Positions 46,399 to 58,471 of a stretch of DNA of 64,000 nt are shown here, piece by piece (within the stretch, counting starts at the first letter, position 1; each line of letters starts with the position of its first letter). The stretch spans positions 1,364,001 to 1,428,000 of the forward strand of contig NC_089242.1 in NCBI RefSeq assembly GCF_000512585.2, given 5' to 3'. The notes beneath the pieces were generated by a model. The model made no database searches. It was not told where the DNA came from and was given only the letters and a program-made list of their open reading frames with translations. The DNA is from Kwoniella bestiolae CBS 10118 (Eukaryota > Basidiomycota > Tremellomycetes > Tremellales > Cryptococcaceae). The position numbers were made by a program, and so were the translations under genes.

Positions 46399-48691
46399 AT
46401 GGAGGTGGAAGAAAAGAACCAAAACACTTCAGGTAAGATCATCCATCCCCTTCGCTGCGCACACTCTGAGGGTTCCTACCTGACTAGACTTTGCTTTCTA
46501 GGTCTGTCGGACATGGCATCACCTGACGCAACACCCTCCTCCGACCATTCCCAGAACATTTGTGTCCAATCATCTCACTCGCTGTCCACAGATCCGCACA
46601 AACATATGCTTGACGACTCCGACAGCGACCTCACCGAGCTTTCTGATATCGAGATGAACGACGAAGACCCTTACTCTATCGGTGATAACAAGTCTTCAGA
46701 CTTGTCCTCTGCTGAAGATATCAAACCAATCATCAACAAGCGAAAACCATCTCCCTCCCTATCCGAGGACTCAGATGCCGACTCCGAGTACGAAGCCAAA
46801 CCAACTAAGAAGAAAGCCAAGAAGAGATCAAGTACTGCCAAATCTTCCAAAGGTAAAGGGAAACTCAAGAAAAACAAAGGAAAGAAGGTCGTAGATCCCG
46901 ATGAGTCTGTAGAAGAAGAAGTAAAACCTAAGAAGAAAGTCGTACTTGCCAAAGAGGTTCATTGGAAAGATATCCCTGATTGGGGAGATAGGACCGATTG
47001 TCCTCTTTTACAATTACCTGCAGATATCTTGGATATGTGTTTTGGGTTGAACACTAGCCTGGGAGTAAGTGACACTGTCTCGTTCCACCCTTCCGACCCA
47101 CACGTGTCGGCGAGAGAGAATCAGCTGAAGTGATGAGTAACAGGTACGAGATTACATCGCTCTTGCGGGAGTATCCAAATATTTCCGACATCACTTCACT
47201 CCTGATATATTTCATGTAAGTTGCTCAGCACTCACACCTCTCACCATGCGATGGCTCGATCTGACCCATATTCCAACCTAGTCTATCTGCTGGTCGAAAG
47301 GTGTTCACAGTGTTTCTCGATATTCCGCTTCGGAAAGCAAGATCGTCAAACCTGAAACACCCTCACTCGCCAACCATATCTTTAATAGGGAAGTGGATGA
47401 GTGGAGACAAGAACGACCAAAGACAGTGTACAAGTATGGTGATCCCTTCCATTACATACCTGCAGGCTCTCGAGAGGACTGGTCTGAGGCTCAATATATT
47501 GTCTACAAGGAAGAACAAGCCAAATGGAGAAAGAATGAACGTGCAGCGAAGGTTAAATCCCTCGAGTTGGCCATCGAGATCGAGAGGGAAGATAAGAGGA
47601 AGAGAGATAATTACGCTATCATGGGTAGACAAAGCAGAAGAGTCTTAGCAGCTGTCATAGGTCGTAAGAATGGACAACCTCCGGTGGAGAAGGATGAAAA
47701 GGGTTTACCCAAAATAAACGCCAAGAAATGCGACATCGATGCCGATAACAAAACCGAGTCCGTGGTTGATCACGTTGAGAGGGTCAACAAAGACAAACGC
47801 CACGGCAGAAAGGCCAAGCTCACCAAAGCCAAGCGATGGACTGTTCCTGATACCGATGATGAGAAAGAATATGAGATCTTACCTCATGAATACATTCCTG
47901 AGAACGAAGTCCTCATTTTTGATTTTTGGCCTAACAAATGGCGTGATCTTGCGGTGAACTGGATTGGTCATAAGAGGATCAATAAATCAGTGAGTTTAAT
48001 CTCATACACTATGATGACATAGGTGTACTGACGACCGGTTTAGGAAGCTATGAGGGTATACAAAGTGACAGACGCCGAGCTGCTCTGTCTGAAACATCTT
48101 TTAGTTGTAGGTCACATCATGGAGGATGCAGACCTGTGCTGACAATGCATTTCAGACCAATCCGATGAGTGCCAAGAAGTGAGCAGGAATGAATTCAAAC
48201 GATCAAGCTTATACTGACAATATTTTCCTATGGATTATAGTCCACAACAAGCGTAAGTCCTGCATTCTATAAATCTCGTATGAAAGGATGAATCCGCTGA
48301 TTACGTCTTCAGGTATCTCGAAGCTGCCGTTGAAGCGCTTGCTTTGCGATCTCATGGTGGTACACGAGGTCATAAAGATTACATGTACGTGATTCTATGG
48401 TCTCGCCAAAAGGTTATCATCCAGGTTAGAGCAGGGCTTATCAGTAACCTTTCGCATAGTCAAGCGCGCTTCAGGAAATCCCGAGAGATGGCTCAAAAGC
48501 GTCAAGCTAAGATTGAGAAAGCTAAGAAAGATGGCACCTATGTCTACACACACAAGAAACGAAAGGTCGCTCCCTATGATTGGTGGTACAGAAATGATTT
48601 CTGGGAGTACAACGGCTACTGTGAATCAGAATGTGAGGCTTGTTACGCCGAAGAACACGGTCATGGTTATAGTGACTATAGTGATTATTGA
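46399..48691 (+). CDS. F-box-like protein, tandem copy 1 (intact)
   Basis: Nine exons (46399-46432, 46502-47064, 47144-47215, 47282-47989, 48044-48106, 48156-48178, 48241-48252, 48313-48384, 48460-48691) give 592 aa. The N-terminal 160 residues are acidic/Ser-rich with Lys runs (nuclear-type). Then comes an F-box-like stretch: CPLLQLPADILDMCFGL plus VRDYIALAGVSKYFRHHF. The C-terminal half has WSEAQYIVYKEEQAKWRKN, then FDFWPNKWRDLA, VTDAELLCLKHLLVTNP, and YLEAAVEALALRSHGGTRGH. The end is acidic and Cys/Tyr-rich. The F-box suggests an SCF substrate adaptor (inference). The C-terminal module faintly recalls an XPA-like pattern (L..L....NP...Y....V...A...GG), which I cannot test. It is the reference copy for the two paralogues to the right. 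Confidence 0.75.
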
Positions 48692-49225
48692 TACCACGAG
48701 CTGTGTACCTGATCTACTTCTCTGTTAATTGTCGAAGGTTTCTCTCATCCCAATTCCATCACAGATCAATACCAGTATCCAGTAACATGCGTGTATTGTA
48801 CATCAAATCATGTATCCCATCAATCATGTCCTGATCTCAGTTTGCGCCCGAGAGTATGGTAAGACCATTGCCGCGGAGCGGCGATGATTGATGCCTTAGA
48901 TGTGATGGTTGTCATCATCAAGAAGGAGATGAGACACTTTGGCTTACTTTCAGTTGACCAAGGGTGTTCTTACTCGCTTCAAGCAGATTAAACCCTGATT
49001 ACGACTAGTTTGATGGTAGTCAAGGATCATATGGTTATCCACCTTCTACTTCTGAACAAATACATATATGTACACTGCATCCTTATGAGTGCAGTGGGGT
49101 TGTTTCCCCTTAGTAGTCCATACAAAGTCAAGTGAGTTGATATGTCTGCTACTTCCTACTCACTGTATACGTAAGAGCTGACGAGATGATTTTCATTCAG
49201 ACATATAATAGATCACATCGCCAAT
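48692..49225. other. Intergenic between F-box-like copies 1 and 2
   Basis: 534 bases with no recognised gene. It holds the 3' UTR of copy 1 and the promoter of copy 2. Confidence 0.4.
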
Positions 49226-51066
49226 ATGGATCTCGTTCATCGTGCTGAGTCACCTGCTCATATGGAGGTCGACAAACCAACCGAAACCGATGACATGGTC
49301 AATAACGTCAGCTCACCGCACCTGAACGAGGAAACTACCGAAATCGAAGGACAGGCACCTCATGGTCTAACGAACCCAAATAGCTCATCTGCTGCACTTG
49401 TACAAGCCAACCCTGATCAACCTGCCACTTCTGTGGATACTCGTCCAGGTATATTTAAGAATAAGGATGTACCGATGGAGATCATGGATCTGATTTTTGC
49501 TCCCTCCGCGGGTCTGAACGTGAGTACCGGTGATGCTACAAGTATCATACCTCGTATAAGTCATCATGACTGATCCAGAGTCGATTGTTTCCAGGCTAGC
49601 GATTACGTCGCTATCGCTGGGACATGTAAGTTCTTCAGAGAGAGACTTGATTCGACTGTGTTCAAGGTATGTCTATTGCTCATTTCCCCCATAAACGCTT
49701 TGCCAAGCTTACATGGTATGTATTGTGATTGATAGTCAATCTGCCACCATACAAGCTTGTCATCATTCCCCTACACTACCAATCGAAGCGAATTGCACGA
49801 CCATCAGTCTGCGTTCAAAATCTTTACTCGAGATTACATCAACTCTTATACGCCTGCTCTTCGTTCTGGTAATTATCGCATCTATAATCCCTCTCCCAGG
49901 CATTATCAACCAGACGGTCCCCGAGAGAAGTGGACTCGATCTCAATACGAGGTCCACAAGGAGGAACAGTTCAAGTGGATCAAGCAAGTGAGGAAGGAAA
50001 ATGCTGCCCGTGCTTCCAAAGAAGCTTCAATTGCTAAGAAAAGACGTAGCGAAACTGCTAGATGGATTAGAACCGGTTCTACCCAAACAAGGGTCACGCC
50101 TCAGATGGAAAGACCTTGTTCTACAGACGACCTTTCGCAATCTTCGGATCAGCACAAGGATCAGCCTGAAACTCTATCAAAGTCGCTCATTTCCAAGAAA
50201 CAGAAATATTCAAAGTGTTCGGATCGAGTCAGAAAGGCTTTACAATCTCCTAAATGGATCGTACCTAGTCCTGAAGACGAGACTGACATTGAAGAATATC
50301 TGCCTGTTGAATGGGATCGAACCACTGGTCAAAAGATCATTCATGACTTTTGGCCTAATGAATGGAGAACAACCGCTTCTCGAGTAATCCTGGATGATTA
50401 TATCACTAGAACCGTAAGCTGACACTTGCCTTGGTGATGTCCTGATACGATCGCTGATCTATTGGAGTAAAATCAGGAAGTTATGAAGGAGTATGTCGTG
50501 GATGACGGACAATTGATGTGGTTAAAACATTACTGCCTGGTGGGTATTTGATCAAATCCAAAATTGGTAGAATCACCAACTCATGTCTTATTTCGCAGCC
50601 CAAGTCAATCTCCAAACGTACACGAAAGGAGTGAGTTCTGGAGATTCATGGGAAGTATGGATGTACTTACGATAGGGCTAATTCACTGTCATCGTCGTAG
50701 CGTCAAAACAGAGTACGAGACATAGTGAGTATCTCTTACATCCTTCAAGGAGCACGCGAATTAACTTACCGGTCAACATCATAAGCTTCCGTAGAGCTGC
50801 TGTTAGGGCGTTGGAAATTCAGATATCTTGGTGGTGCTAGTGTACACGACAGACTCAAGTGGGTGATGGATTCGGACGTTGAGTTCAATCTTGCTCATAA
50901 CATCATATTGACTCGATTTTGGCTGTGCATTAGGGGATTAGGTAGACATCAAGCGAAACTCGAGGAAGAGAACAATACCATGAGAGCGAAGATCCGAAGT
51001 AATAATGGTCAACTTCAGGCCTGTGAGAGGATCAAAGGAGATCTGAGTGCCAATGTACGAAAGTGA
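49226..51066 (+). CDS. F-box-like protein, tandem copy 2, probable 1-nt frameshift
   Basis: Exons: 49226-49519, 49595-49666, 49736-50413, 50477-50539, 50599-50630, 50701-50724, 50786-50858, 50946-51066. The layout matches copy 1: a disordered start, the F-box-like VPMEIMDLIFAP plus SDYVAIAGTCKFFRERL, WTRSQYEVHKEEQFKWIKQ, HDFWPNEWRTTA. The 72-nt and 63-nt exons have the same length as in copy 1. The exon at 50786-50858 is 73 nt where both paralogues have 72. Read normally it gives RAAVRALEIQ then a stop at about 50840; shifting one base gives RYLGGASVHDRL, matching the HGGTRGHKDY block. The final exon is again collinear with copy 1. So the last part is out of frame: a decaying gene, or a sequence error. 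Confidence 0.65.
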
Positions 51067-51431
51067 TTGCATTAGCTTCCAGGATCAAGAAGATGGATAG
51101 ACGGATTGGAGGCTTTAGATCGAAGAATGGTGTTCGATAGATGGCCTGTGGAAATTTATAGCTTCAGAGATGATACTTTCCATGCTACAATATAGTACAA
51201 CGCTTCTACACAAAGATGCAGGACAGTAAATGAATACGCATACGCACCGTGGGAAAGCTGAGTTTGATGTGGGATGTCCGTGCTCGGATCACTTTGAACC
51301 GGTTATGTCCACTCATCCACAGTCACACCTCATCACTCTTCCTCGTCCTCCTAACCTTTGTTAGTTTTCCTTATCTCAACTCTCACCAGTATACCATATA
51401 TCATCCTGATATAGCCATAGCGAGCAGCACC
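51067..51431. other. Intergenic between F-box-like copies 2 and 3
   Basis: 365 bases. The stretch before 51432 is pyrimidine-rich. No feature is recognised. Confidence 0.4.
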
Positions 51432-53714
51432 ATGGACTCAACGTCGCTGAGCCCAGATTTCGCAATCGATCCGGTGTTGCTCGAGCTGGATCAAAATCCA
51501 GCCCACGATACCAGTGCAAGTCCACCCGGATCATCCACCTCCCCGAATTCAACAGAAGCCTCTTCATCAGCAACAGCATCTCACATCTCCAAGCAAACCA
51601 AGGCAGCATTCACCCCCAAGAAAGATTCGACATCCGCAGGAAAAAGGAAGAACAGCGAATCGACCGAAGAAGACGTGGTCCCGAAGAAAAAGGCTAGGAA
51701 GCCTTTACTAGCTAAACGGGTGGAATGGAATGACATACCTGATTGGGAAGGAAGGGAAGACTGTCCTTTGTTGGAACTACCTGGAGAAATCTTGGATATG
51801 TGCTTTGGTCTCAGTGTGGATGTGGGCTTGTCTGTGAGTGATACTTACCTGACTTGACGGGGTGACGCGAGCTGATGTGATATCAGATGAGGGATTATGT
51901 CTCACTTGCTGGAGTATCTAAGCTCTTCAGACATCGAATGAATGACACTGTGTTCAAGGTGAGCTAACCTTCATGACATTTTCACCATACTTGTTTGATC
52001 CAGAGTCCTGTGCTAAATGAAGTACGATGGGTATTGTAGGAACTGTACTACGCTGCTGAGCCCCGATCGATGGTCAAACCAACCACCAACGAAGCCCATC
52101 GTATCTTCACTCGTACCTCACCGCCGGACTGGAGACTCCCCAAGAAGGAGAAATTCTCGTACCCGTCCGCATCCGTGGCCAGTCATTACAAGCCTAGAGG
52201 GATGAGAATACAGTGGACCGAAGCGCAATATATCGTATATAAGGAAGAACAGTATTTTTGGAGGCTAGGTCACCGACGTGAGAAAGCTAGGGTTACGAAG
52301 AATCTCGAAAAGATAGGGCGTAGAATACTCCAAGAAGAGAGGGAGAAAGAGATTACTGTCCATCTAGGCAGTCAACATAGAAAGGTCATAGGAAGGGTCA
52401 GAGGGAGAGAAAACGGCGAGCCGCCAGTGCAGAAGGACGATGAGGGGAAACCAAAAGAAGAGTATTACTTGGACATCACCAAAAGATGGAATGAGTTGTT
52501 GGATCCCAAAGACGTACAGCCATCAAATGATCAGCCATTATCCAAAGTGCCCGACTCATTCAGAAGACGACTTGAGAAGAAGATTAAGTGGTGAAGAGCA
52601 AGACCCGAGGTGGAGTATGGAGGACCCCTGCCGAGTCGGACGAGGATGTCGATGATGATTATGAGGTCGAAAGACCTTCATGTAAGCTTCGAATGTTCTG
52701 GGGAAGCGAATACAGAAAAAAGGCAGTCCATGACGCTCATTTGAGATACATCGGAAAATCCGTGAGTGTTGATGTCTCAAAACTTTCGACCTGAAATCAA
52801 GGGGCAGCTTGGCTGATGTTCAGCCATTCCGATGATATAGGAAGCGATCAGGGAGTTCAAAGTCAGCGAAGCGGAGCTGCTATGCCTGAAGCATATGTTG
52901 GTCGTGAGTTATGATTGTTTTTCAGCCCCTGTTCAATCTATACTGACGACATGGATAGCCCAACTCGATGAACAGGAAGTGGTATGTGATTTTGCATAAA
53001 TCGATTGTACAGTAAGATCTATCCTTAAGCTGACTGGGAGCTATCCCGACTGTGTAGCCCTCAGCAAGTGTGAGTCATGTCGGCGGACTCTCCATATATC
53101 AACCGCTGGCTGACTGATTTCCTCGTGATAGATTCTGGTATTCTGCTGTCGAAGCTCTGGCCTATAGAGCGCATGGGGGCCCAATAGGTCATCGAGAATA
53201 TGTGTGGGTGCAGTCCCCGGCTCTGAGTGAGATTTTCGGAACATAGCTTACATGTATGGTTTGGTCAATGAATTATAGCAAGCGATGGCAAACGACGAAC
53301 GATAAGAACATGAATACTCGAAAGAAGAACAAAGAGAGAGCCAAAAACGCAGGTACGCTGATCGAGCACAAGAGGAAGCATCGACTGTTACCTGCAGAAT
53401 GGAGAGAGACTGAAAGGGAGGCTTCGGCGACATCCACAGGTAGTGCGAATAAGGGGAAAGGGAAAGCGAGAGAAACGCATGCTGGATATGATGACGAGAA
53501 CGAAAATGAAGATGTTGAGATGTCTAAGGAGGAAGACGAGGATCACAAATTCTGCAAAGAGGGATGTAATTGCTGGAAAGATCCTTACAAGAGAGATCTA
53601 CCTCCAAGAAAGGCATCACCCGAAGAAGGGGAGTGTGGGAGTGGTAACAACAACGATGATAACGATGACGAGGGTGAAGGAGATGATGATGGCAGTGGTG
53701 ACGATGATGACTAG
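51432..53714 (+). CDS. F-box-like protein, tandem copy 3, probable frameshift
   Basis: Exons: 51432-51833, 51887-51958, 52040-52761, 52841-52903, 52959-52978, 53058-53069, 53132-53203, 53279-53714. The 72, 63, 12 and 72 nt exons match copy 1 exactly in length. Motifs: CPLLELPGEILDMCFGL, MRDYVSLAGVSKLFRHR, WTEAQYIVYKEEQYFWR, VSEAELLCLKHMLV, AVEALAYRAHGGPIGHREY, then an acidic Asn/Asp/Gly-rich tail. The large third exon is 722 nt, not a multiple of three, while its counterparts are 708 and 678. The frame carrying KKIKW ends in TGA near 52590, and the next homologous block (WRTPAESDEDVDDD) is in another frame. A GTACAG...AG intron could rescue it but lacks a pyrimidine tract. The start ATG at 51432 was chosen over an upstream one because copy homologues begin with similar acidic/Ser-rich sequence. 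Confidence 0.6.
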
Positions 53715-53923
53715 TGAATACGGTGTCGGGTAAACTTTTATATACTGTACCAAGACTAAGCTTTTCTGTAGTAAATGGTCTTTCTGTCCCTTCTTTTGAG
53801 TGACTTCTGTATATGACCAGCAGACCATTTTAAGGAATGTCCATGAACATGTTCCATGTACTATACGAATTGATACTATGTATATTGTGTTATTATCATT
53901 CACATCAGCCAGCTCGTACCTCT

Positions 53924-54259
53924 CTAAAACCCCCTCGCTCGTTGTTCAACGTCGTCCCAAGTGACTAAATCATATTCCACCGCATCAGCCGCACTTGCCT
54001 GACTGAGATCGATATTCCTCTGCTTGTCCGAATCCGTTGAGGTAGGCGCACGTACCCACCTGGTGGTGCTTGAATTGTTGGCTGTACTCCTCGATACGAT
54101 CAAAAGAGATTGTGTGGGTCCCCTTCGATTCTGGAGACAGTCAACAAGTAGCCGTTCGCACATTCTGCATGTATGATCGTATTGGTGGATGATGTGCTGT
54201 GACTCTCGTTGAGATAGGTTTCTTTGTATCTCAGTATGGTCTCTGCTGAAGAACGACAT
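53924..54259 (-). CDS. Small hypothetical protein (about 111 aa or slightly longer)
   Basis: An open frame starts MSFFSRDHTEIQRNL and contains CRMCERLLVDC (a CxxC pair and a third Cys) and an acidic end (EYDLVTWDDVEQ). An upstream extension is possible: an acceptor TTTACAG (about 54316) continues the frame leftward, and a short exon beginning MVRIRGKTGHFHNVL at 54429 would join it through a GTACAG donor. No family was recognised. The composition is protein-like, but expression is uncertain. Confidence 0.4.
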   Translation of the reverse strand: MSFFSRDHTEIQRNLSQRESQHIIHQYDHTCRMCERLLVDCLQNRRGPTQSLLIVSRSTANNSSTTRWVRAPTSTDSDKQRNIDLSQASAADAVEYDLVTWDDVEQRARGF

Positions 54260-54805
54260 AGCGAGGCGAGAAGTTGTGACATCGTTTTGGTGGTTGAGAT
54301 ACTGTAAAGATAGTACACTTTGATTGCGATTTATCCAGTTCGATGAGATACAGGATCAACCATAAGATTTCGATAATACTGTACAAGGACGTTGTGGAAG
54401 TGACCCGTCTTACCCCGAATGCGAACCATGGTATATGCAGGCTGATGTGTCCCCGAAGCAACTCACGGAAGAATCATATCCTCAGATTCTTTCACACTTC
54501 CTTTGAGTTCTGGATCCGATCATGAAGAAAGGACTTTTACGCGTCGTTGTGAGAGAAACCGCATCTCCATGAATGGTGTTGAGTCGAGCATGTCAGTCAG
54601 CGTCCCACAAGCTTGAGGGGACGATACATCCCTTGCAATCAACGTGCTGTATTATACCTTGACAATCACTTCGCCACAAGCATCACCTAGTCCGGACCAT
54701 GCCCAGTGGGAATGAACGAGTCATGCTACTGCATCGATCTATCTATCATACCTACTGTGTGAACCCCTCTAGGTATAGATCCTCCGACCTCATCACAGAA
54801 TGGGA
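54260..54805. other. Intergenic between two small hypothetical genes
   Basis: 546 bases on the 5' side of the 111-aa frame. It may include a first exon of that gene near 54380-54430. Nothing else is supported. Confidence 0.3.
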
Positions 54806-55187
54806 TTATAGTTGATGATACACGAATTTAGCCATTGGGGTATTCAAATTGATATTCGGATCCAGCTGAGAATTCTGGATCATTTCCTCGTGACTTTTGA
54901 TGACATCCTCGGGAATGAGATCGCGGGCGCTGCTATTGATGTCTCCTGATGAAGATCTAGAGTGATCTTGGGAGAGGACACTGCTATCTGCGATTGCGGT
55001 ACCCGTGTATGAAGAAGTAGTAGCGTCGGGCGGACTAGATTCTCTGGGCGAAATATCTCAAAACATCAGTGATCTATCTCCTCGTATTGTATCATGTTTA
55101 TCCTTAGTGTCCACAAGAGACGCAACAAGTCAAGTTTACTTACTCTTGTGAAGAGGCCGTGACTGCTTTGGCCGGAGTATAGGTCAT
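54806..55187 (-). CDS. Small hypothetical Ser/Asp-rich protein (93 aa)
   Basis: Two exons (55144-55187 and 54806-55043) join through a GTAAGT donor and a TTTCGCCCAG acceptor to give 93 aa starting MTYTPAKAVTASSQEESSPP. The rest is polar (Ser, Asp, Thr) with a short helical, acidic segment (ARDLIPEDVIKSHEEMIQ) and the end MAKFVYHQL. No signal peptide or membrane segment. No family recognised. The clean intron with matching phase is the main support. Confidence 0.5.
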
Positions 55188-55957
55188 TTGTGATATCTGG
55201 ATCAAATAGATGGGCGATCGCAATTCTACGTATTGGCTAACTTATTCATATAGAAAAAGATAACGAGAATCTCAAAGGTTTTGATAGTTCCCAAGCGATC
55301 ATTCCATCAAGATTACTGTACATACGTATCACAATGTGACTCGATCAAAATTATCAAAAGATGATACCATACTCGTCCATTCACGTCCGAGGACAAGAAA
55401 GGTTCTTAAGACTTGTGTGCCTTGGTTCGCAATGCACAGCCACATCCGCAAAGGAAATCCCAAGTCAGGTAGTCAGTCGAAGTCTGAAGTGTATATCGAA
55501 GCGAACCTGAAAGGATATCTAGACCTTGAAAAAACTTGAGCGATAAGAGTGTTGAATGATAGAAGTTTACAGTAGATACGAGTATCCAGTGAGAGTGAAC
55601 AATGATGAAAGGTGTGAACTCAAGAGAGAAGTGTGCTGTGTCGACAATGTTCTGATAAAGGTTGAGATGGCCGGTGAAGCCCAGATCATCCGATGATAAC
55701 GTATCGCAGATCGCAAAGTACATCAAGCACGAATGATAAATATACACAATCTAAAAGTACAGTTATACACATATTAGGGATTTGTAACGGACAACAACAT
55801 TTCTAATGGTTGACAGTAATTTGAGTTTGTTGAGGTCTTTGGGCATGTCCTCTCTGTCTGTTCTATCGATTTTTTTGGCACTTGAGTTCCGACCGCTGGC
55901 TCCGTTTGCTATATTGCAAGACCGATGTGCTTCGAAAGCATCGTATACCCCAATGTA
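55188..55957. other. Intergenic, no gene recognised
   Basis: 770 bases between minus-strand genes. It contains the promoter of the 93-aa gene and the 3' flank of the coiled-coil gene. The open frames have no family features. Confidence 0.4.
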
Positions 55958-58135
55958 TTATATCACACCATCCACCTCTTCTCTGGAAGTTTCGCCCGCA
56001 TAATCTGCTTCTCCCTCATTATGGGGAGTGATCGAATCGACACTCATATCCCCTTCCATCTCATGTTCCTGCTGTTCGGCCACCAACCTGTTCTTCTCAA
56101 CTTCCATCCAGCCCAATACCCTCCCCTGACCAATTTTGATCTCCTCCTTCCCCACTTCCACAGCAGTTTCCGCTCTTCTCTTCATATTGCCTACTAGATC
56201 CGCTATCTTCTCCCATCTAGCTTCCAATTGCGGATCAGCCATCTCTTCGTCGAAATATGCGCCTTCTGGATCCAGGTCTTCGTCGAAGGTGTCGATAGTC
56301 GGTGTTAGTAGGCTTAGAGGTGTTGAAGGGTGGAGAGATGAGAATGTAGGTATGGCATTTCCGTTTATGGATTCTCGGAGCATTCGACGCAATTTGAGTA
56401 TCTCGGTACGTTGCTTGGATTTGGTAGCTGTTCAGCCTGAGAGTCAGCTAACACCTCGCGAATACTTATTGGCTAGCCAACTTACCTTCAAGGGTTTTGT
56501 TGATTGCTAGTAGACTTGCATTGGATATCTCCAGATCGGCAATCTGATAATACATGGTCAGCGCCGAACATTCATCCGGAATTCACAATACGTCGAGAGG
56601 GCCATCCAAAAATCGGATGTCCAATCCAATGAGACATGCAACTCACCTTACGATTCACCTTGGCCTCTTCTGCGTCCGCACCCAATACCACATCCATATC
56701 CTGATCGCCTATCTTCACGTCACCCAATTTCACCTCGACATCATCCACAGCTGTAGCCCCACTCAACCTATCCCTGCTATCATCTTTCTTCATTTCTGCC
56801 AGAGGCCCACTCAATTCACTACTCGTTCCACTAAACTTCCTTGATCCTGTTCCGCCAACGCTCCCGTATCCCTGACTCGAATTTGTTCTGGACCATTCTT
56901 CAGATGACAATGCAGGAGTCAAAGCAGGTAAAGCAACTGTACGTAGTTCGGGACTTATCGGTGGGCGAGGGAGAGAGGGGGGATGGGAGCCGTGAGGATG
57001 GTATGGTAGTTTCGTTTTAGAGTGTATGTTGTTCCTGTGTGATGTATGAGGAGGCGAAGACGAAGGGACAGGTGAGGTCGGTGCGGATGCAGTCGGATGC
57101 TGGAATATGTACGCCAGGGCATGTTGAGTAGAAGTGAGGGTTTGAGGTAGAACTTTGGGTGATCTGCGTGAGGGCGATGAGCGATTGGAAGAGACTTCGA
57201 CATGACTTCCTGAATCCGACATTTTCTCGGGACTGCCGTTGATGTCTCTCCACGAGGATTGTAAGATTCTAAGTCCTCCATCGTCTACACCTAGCCCTGT
57301 TATACAATATCCTCCATCAGTAGGTGTGGACACGATATTGGGTATGGGAGATGGTTGTGAAGGGGCCGGTGGGGGAGTCTGGATACTGGGTGAAGGGGCT
57401 GTAGAAGCGGGATGTGGATGGTGTATCGGTGTAGCATTGTGATGCGTAGATGTGACATTCTGTGGATGATGAGGATGCGCGGGAGTTATAGGTTGATGTG
57501 ATTTGAGTATCGGATGAATAGGTGTCGAAGGCGTGATTGTGGTTCCAGTGCCGGACGTTCTAACTCTAGCCATAGGGGCGGAATGTCCACCTGCAGTACT
57601 TCTTAACGATAGCGTTCTCGTCCTACTCGCACTCTCCTCTGTGTTGTTGCGTCTGAGATCAGGTGTGCGAGGTGAGCTATGTCCATCTACCACCGACTTA
57701 GTCGCTCTAAATTTCGCTGCGGGCGTCCCACTGCCTTCTTTCGGTGTGAGACCTACGGCCGATCGAGGAGGGAGCGTGGAAGTGACGGGTGTCCTAGGGG
57801 TTCTGGTGGTCACTCGAGCATGGGGCGTCGAAGCGGAAGACTGGGGTGCAGGGGATCTAGCTCTTGAGACGGGTGTCGACCGGAGGGATAATGCCGAGGG
57901 TGTTGAGCGTATTGAAGGTCTTTCAGCGAGAGGGGTGGAGGGTGAAGCAACTGATGAAGGGTTGACATGGGCTCGTGTTCTGCCTGAAGATGTCGAGCTG
58001 GATGTTACCGGAGATGGTGAGGGCGCAAGGGATATCTGAGATGCTACCTGTAGTCGGTGGAGATTAGTAGATATCGACTCGGTTGTGTGGGGGTCACAAA
58101 CATACCTTGCGCCGAGGTTTGACAGGATCAGTCAT
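55958..58135 (-). CDS. Disordered protein with short coiled coil, function unknown
   Basis: Four exons (58106-58135, 56647-58047, 56486-56543, 55958-56427) give 652 aa. Residues 11-475 are low-complexity (Ser, Pro, Thr, His) with many TPR/SPR/RSPS-like sites typical of kinase-regulated disordered proteins. A conserved-looking coiled coil follows (IADLEISNASLLAINKTLE, then KSKQRTEILKLRRMLRES). The end is acidic with another helix (WEKIADLVGNMKRRAETAV). The LEISNASLLAIN-type helix is familiar to me from other fungal hypothetical proteins, but I cannot name a function. The first exon is just 10 codons (MTDPVKPRRK). All phases agree. Confidence 0.78.
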
Positions 58136-58471
58136 GATGTATGCGCTATCATTGAGGAATGGCCAACAGAAGCAGGGATCGTGTTGGATCGTCTTCTTCA
58201 CATATGTATATGAATTCTTGGTCCTCGATGCTGATGATGATGGAGGGGAGGAGAAGAGGAATGTGTGTGGGGTTGACTGAATGATTGTTATAACTCGGTG
58301 TGTTTTGACGTTTACATATTCACGTCACAAACAATCAATCCGAACTCAGGCACGACACTCGATCAATTACAATTCAACCCTAATCCATGACAAATGATTA
58401 CAGATGAATCGTATTAGTCATTACAAAAATATACATAGTCCTATACTATGGTAGTCATTATGGTGTCTATT
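58136..58471. other. Intergenic: coiled-coil gene promoter and GDP-fucose synthase 3' flank
   Basis: 336 bases between minus-strand genes; no feature recognised. Confidence 0.4.

Noticed and set aside
57533..58039. 168-codon plus-strand frame
   Set aside because: It is antisense to the low-complexity Ser/Pro/Thr region of the minus-strand coiled-coil gene; such biased sequence opens several frames.
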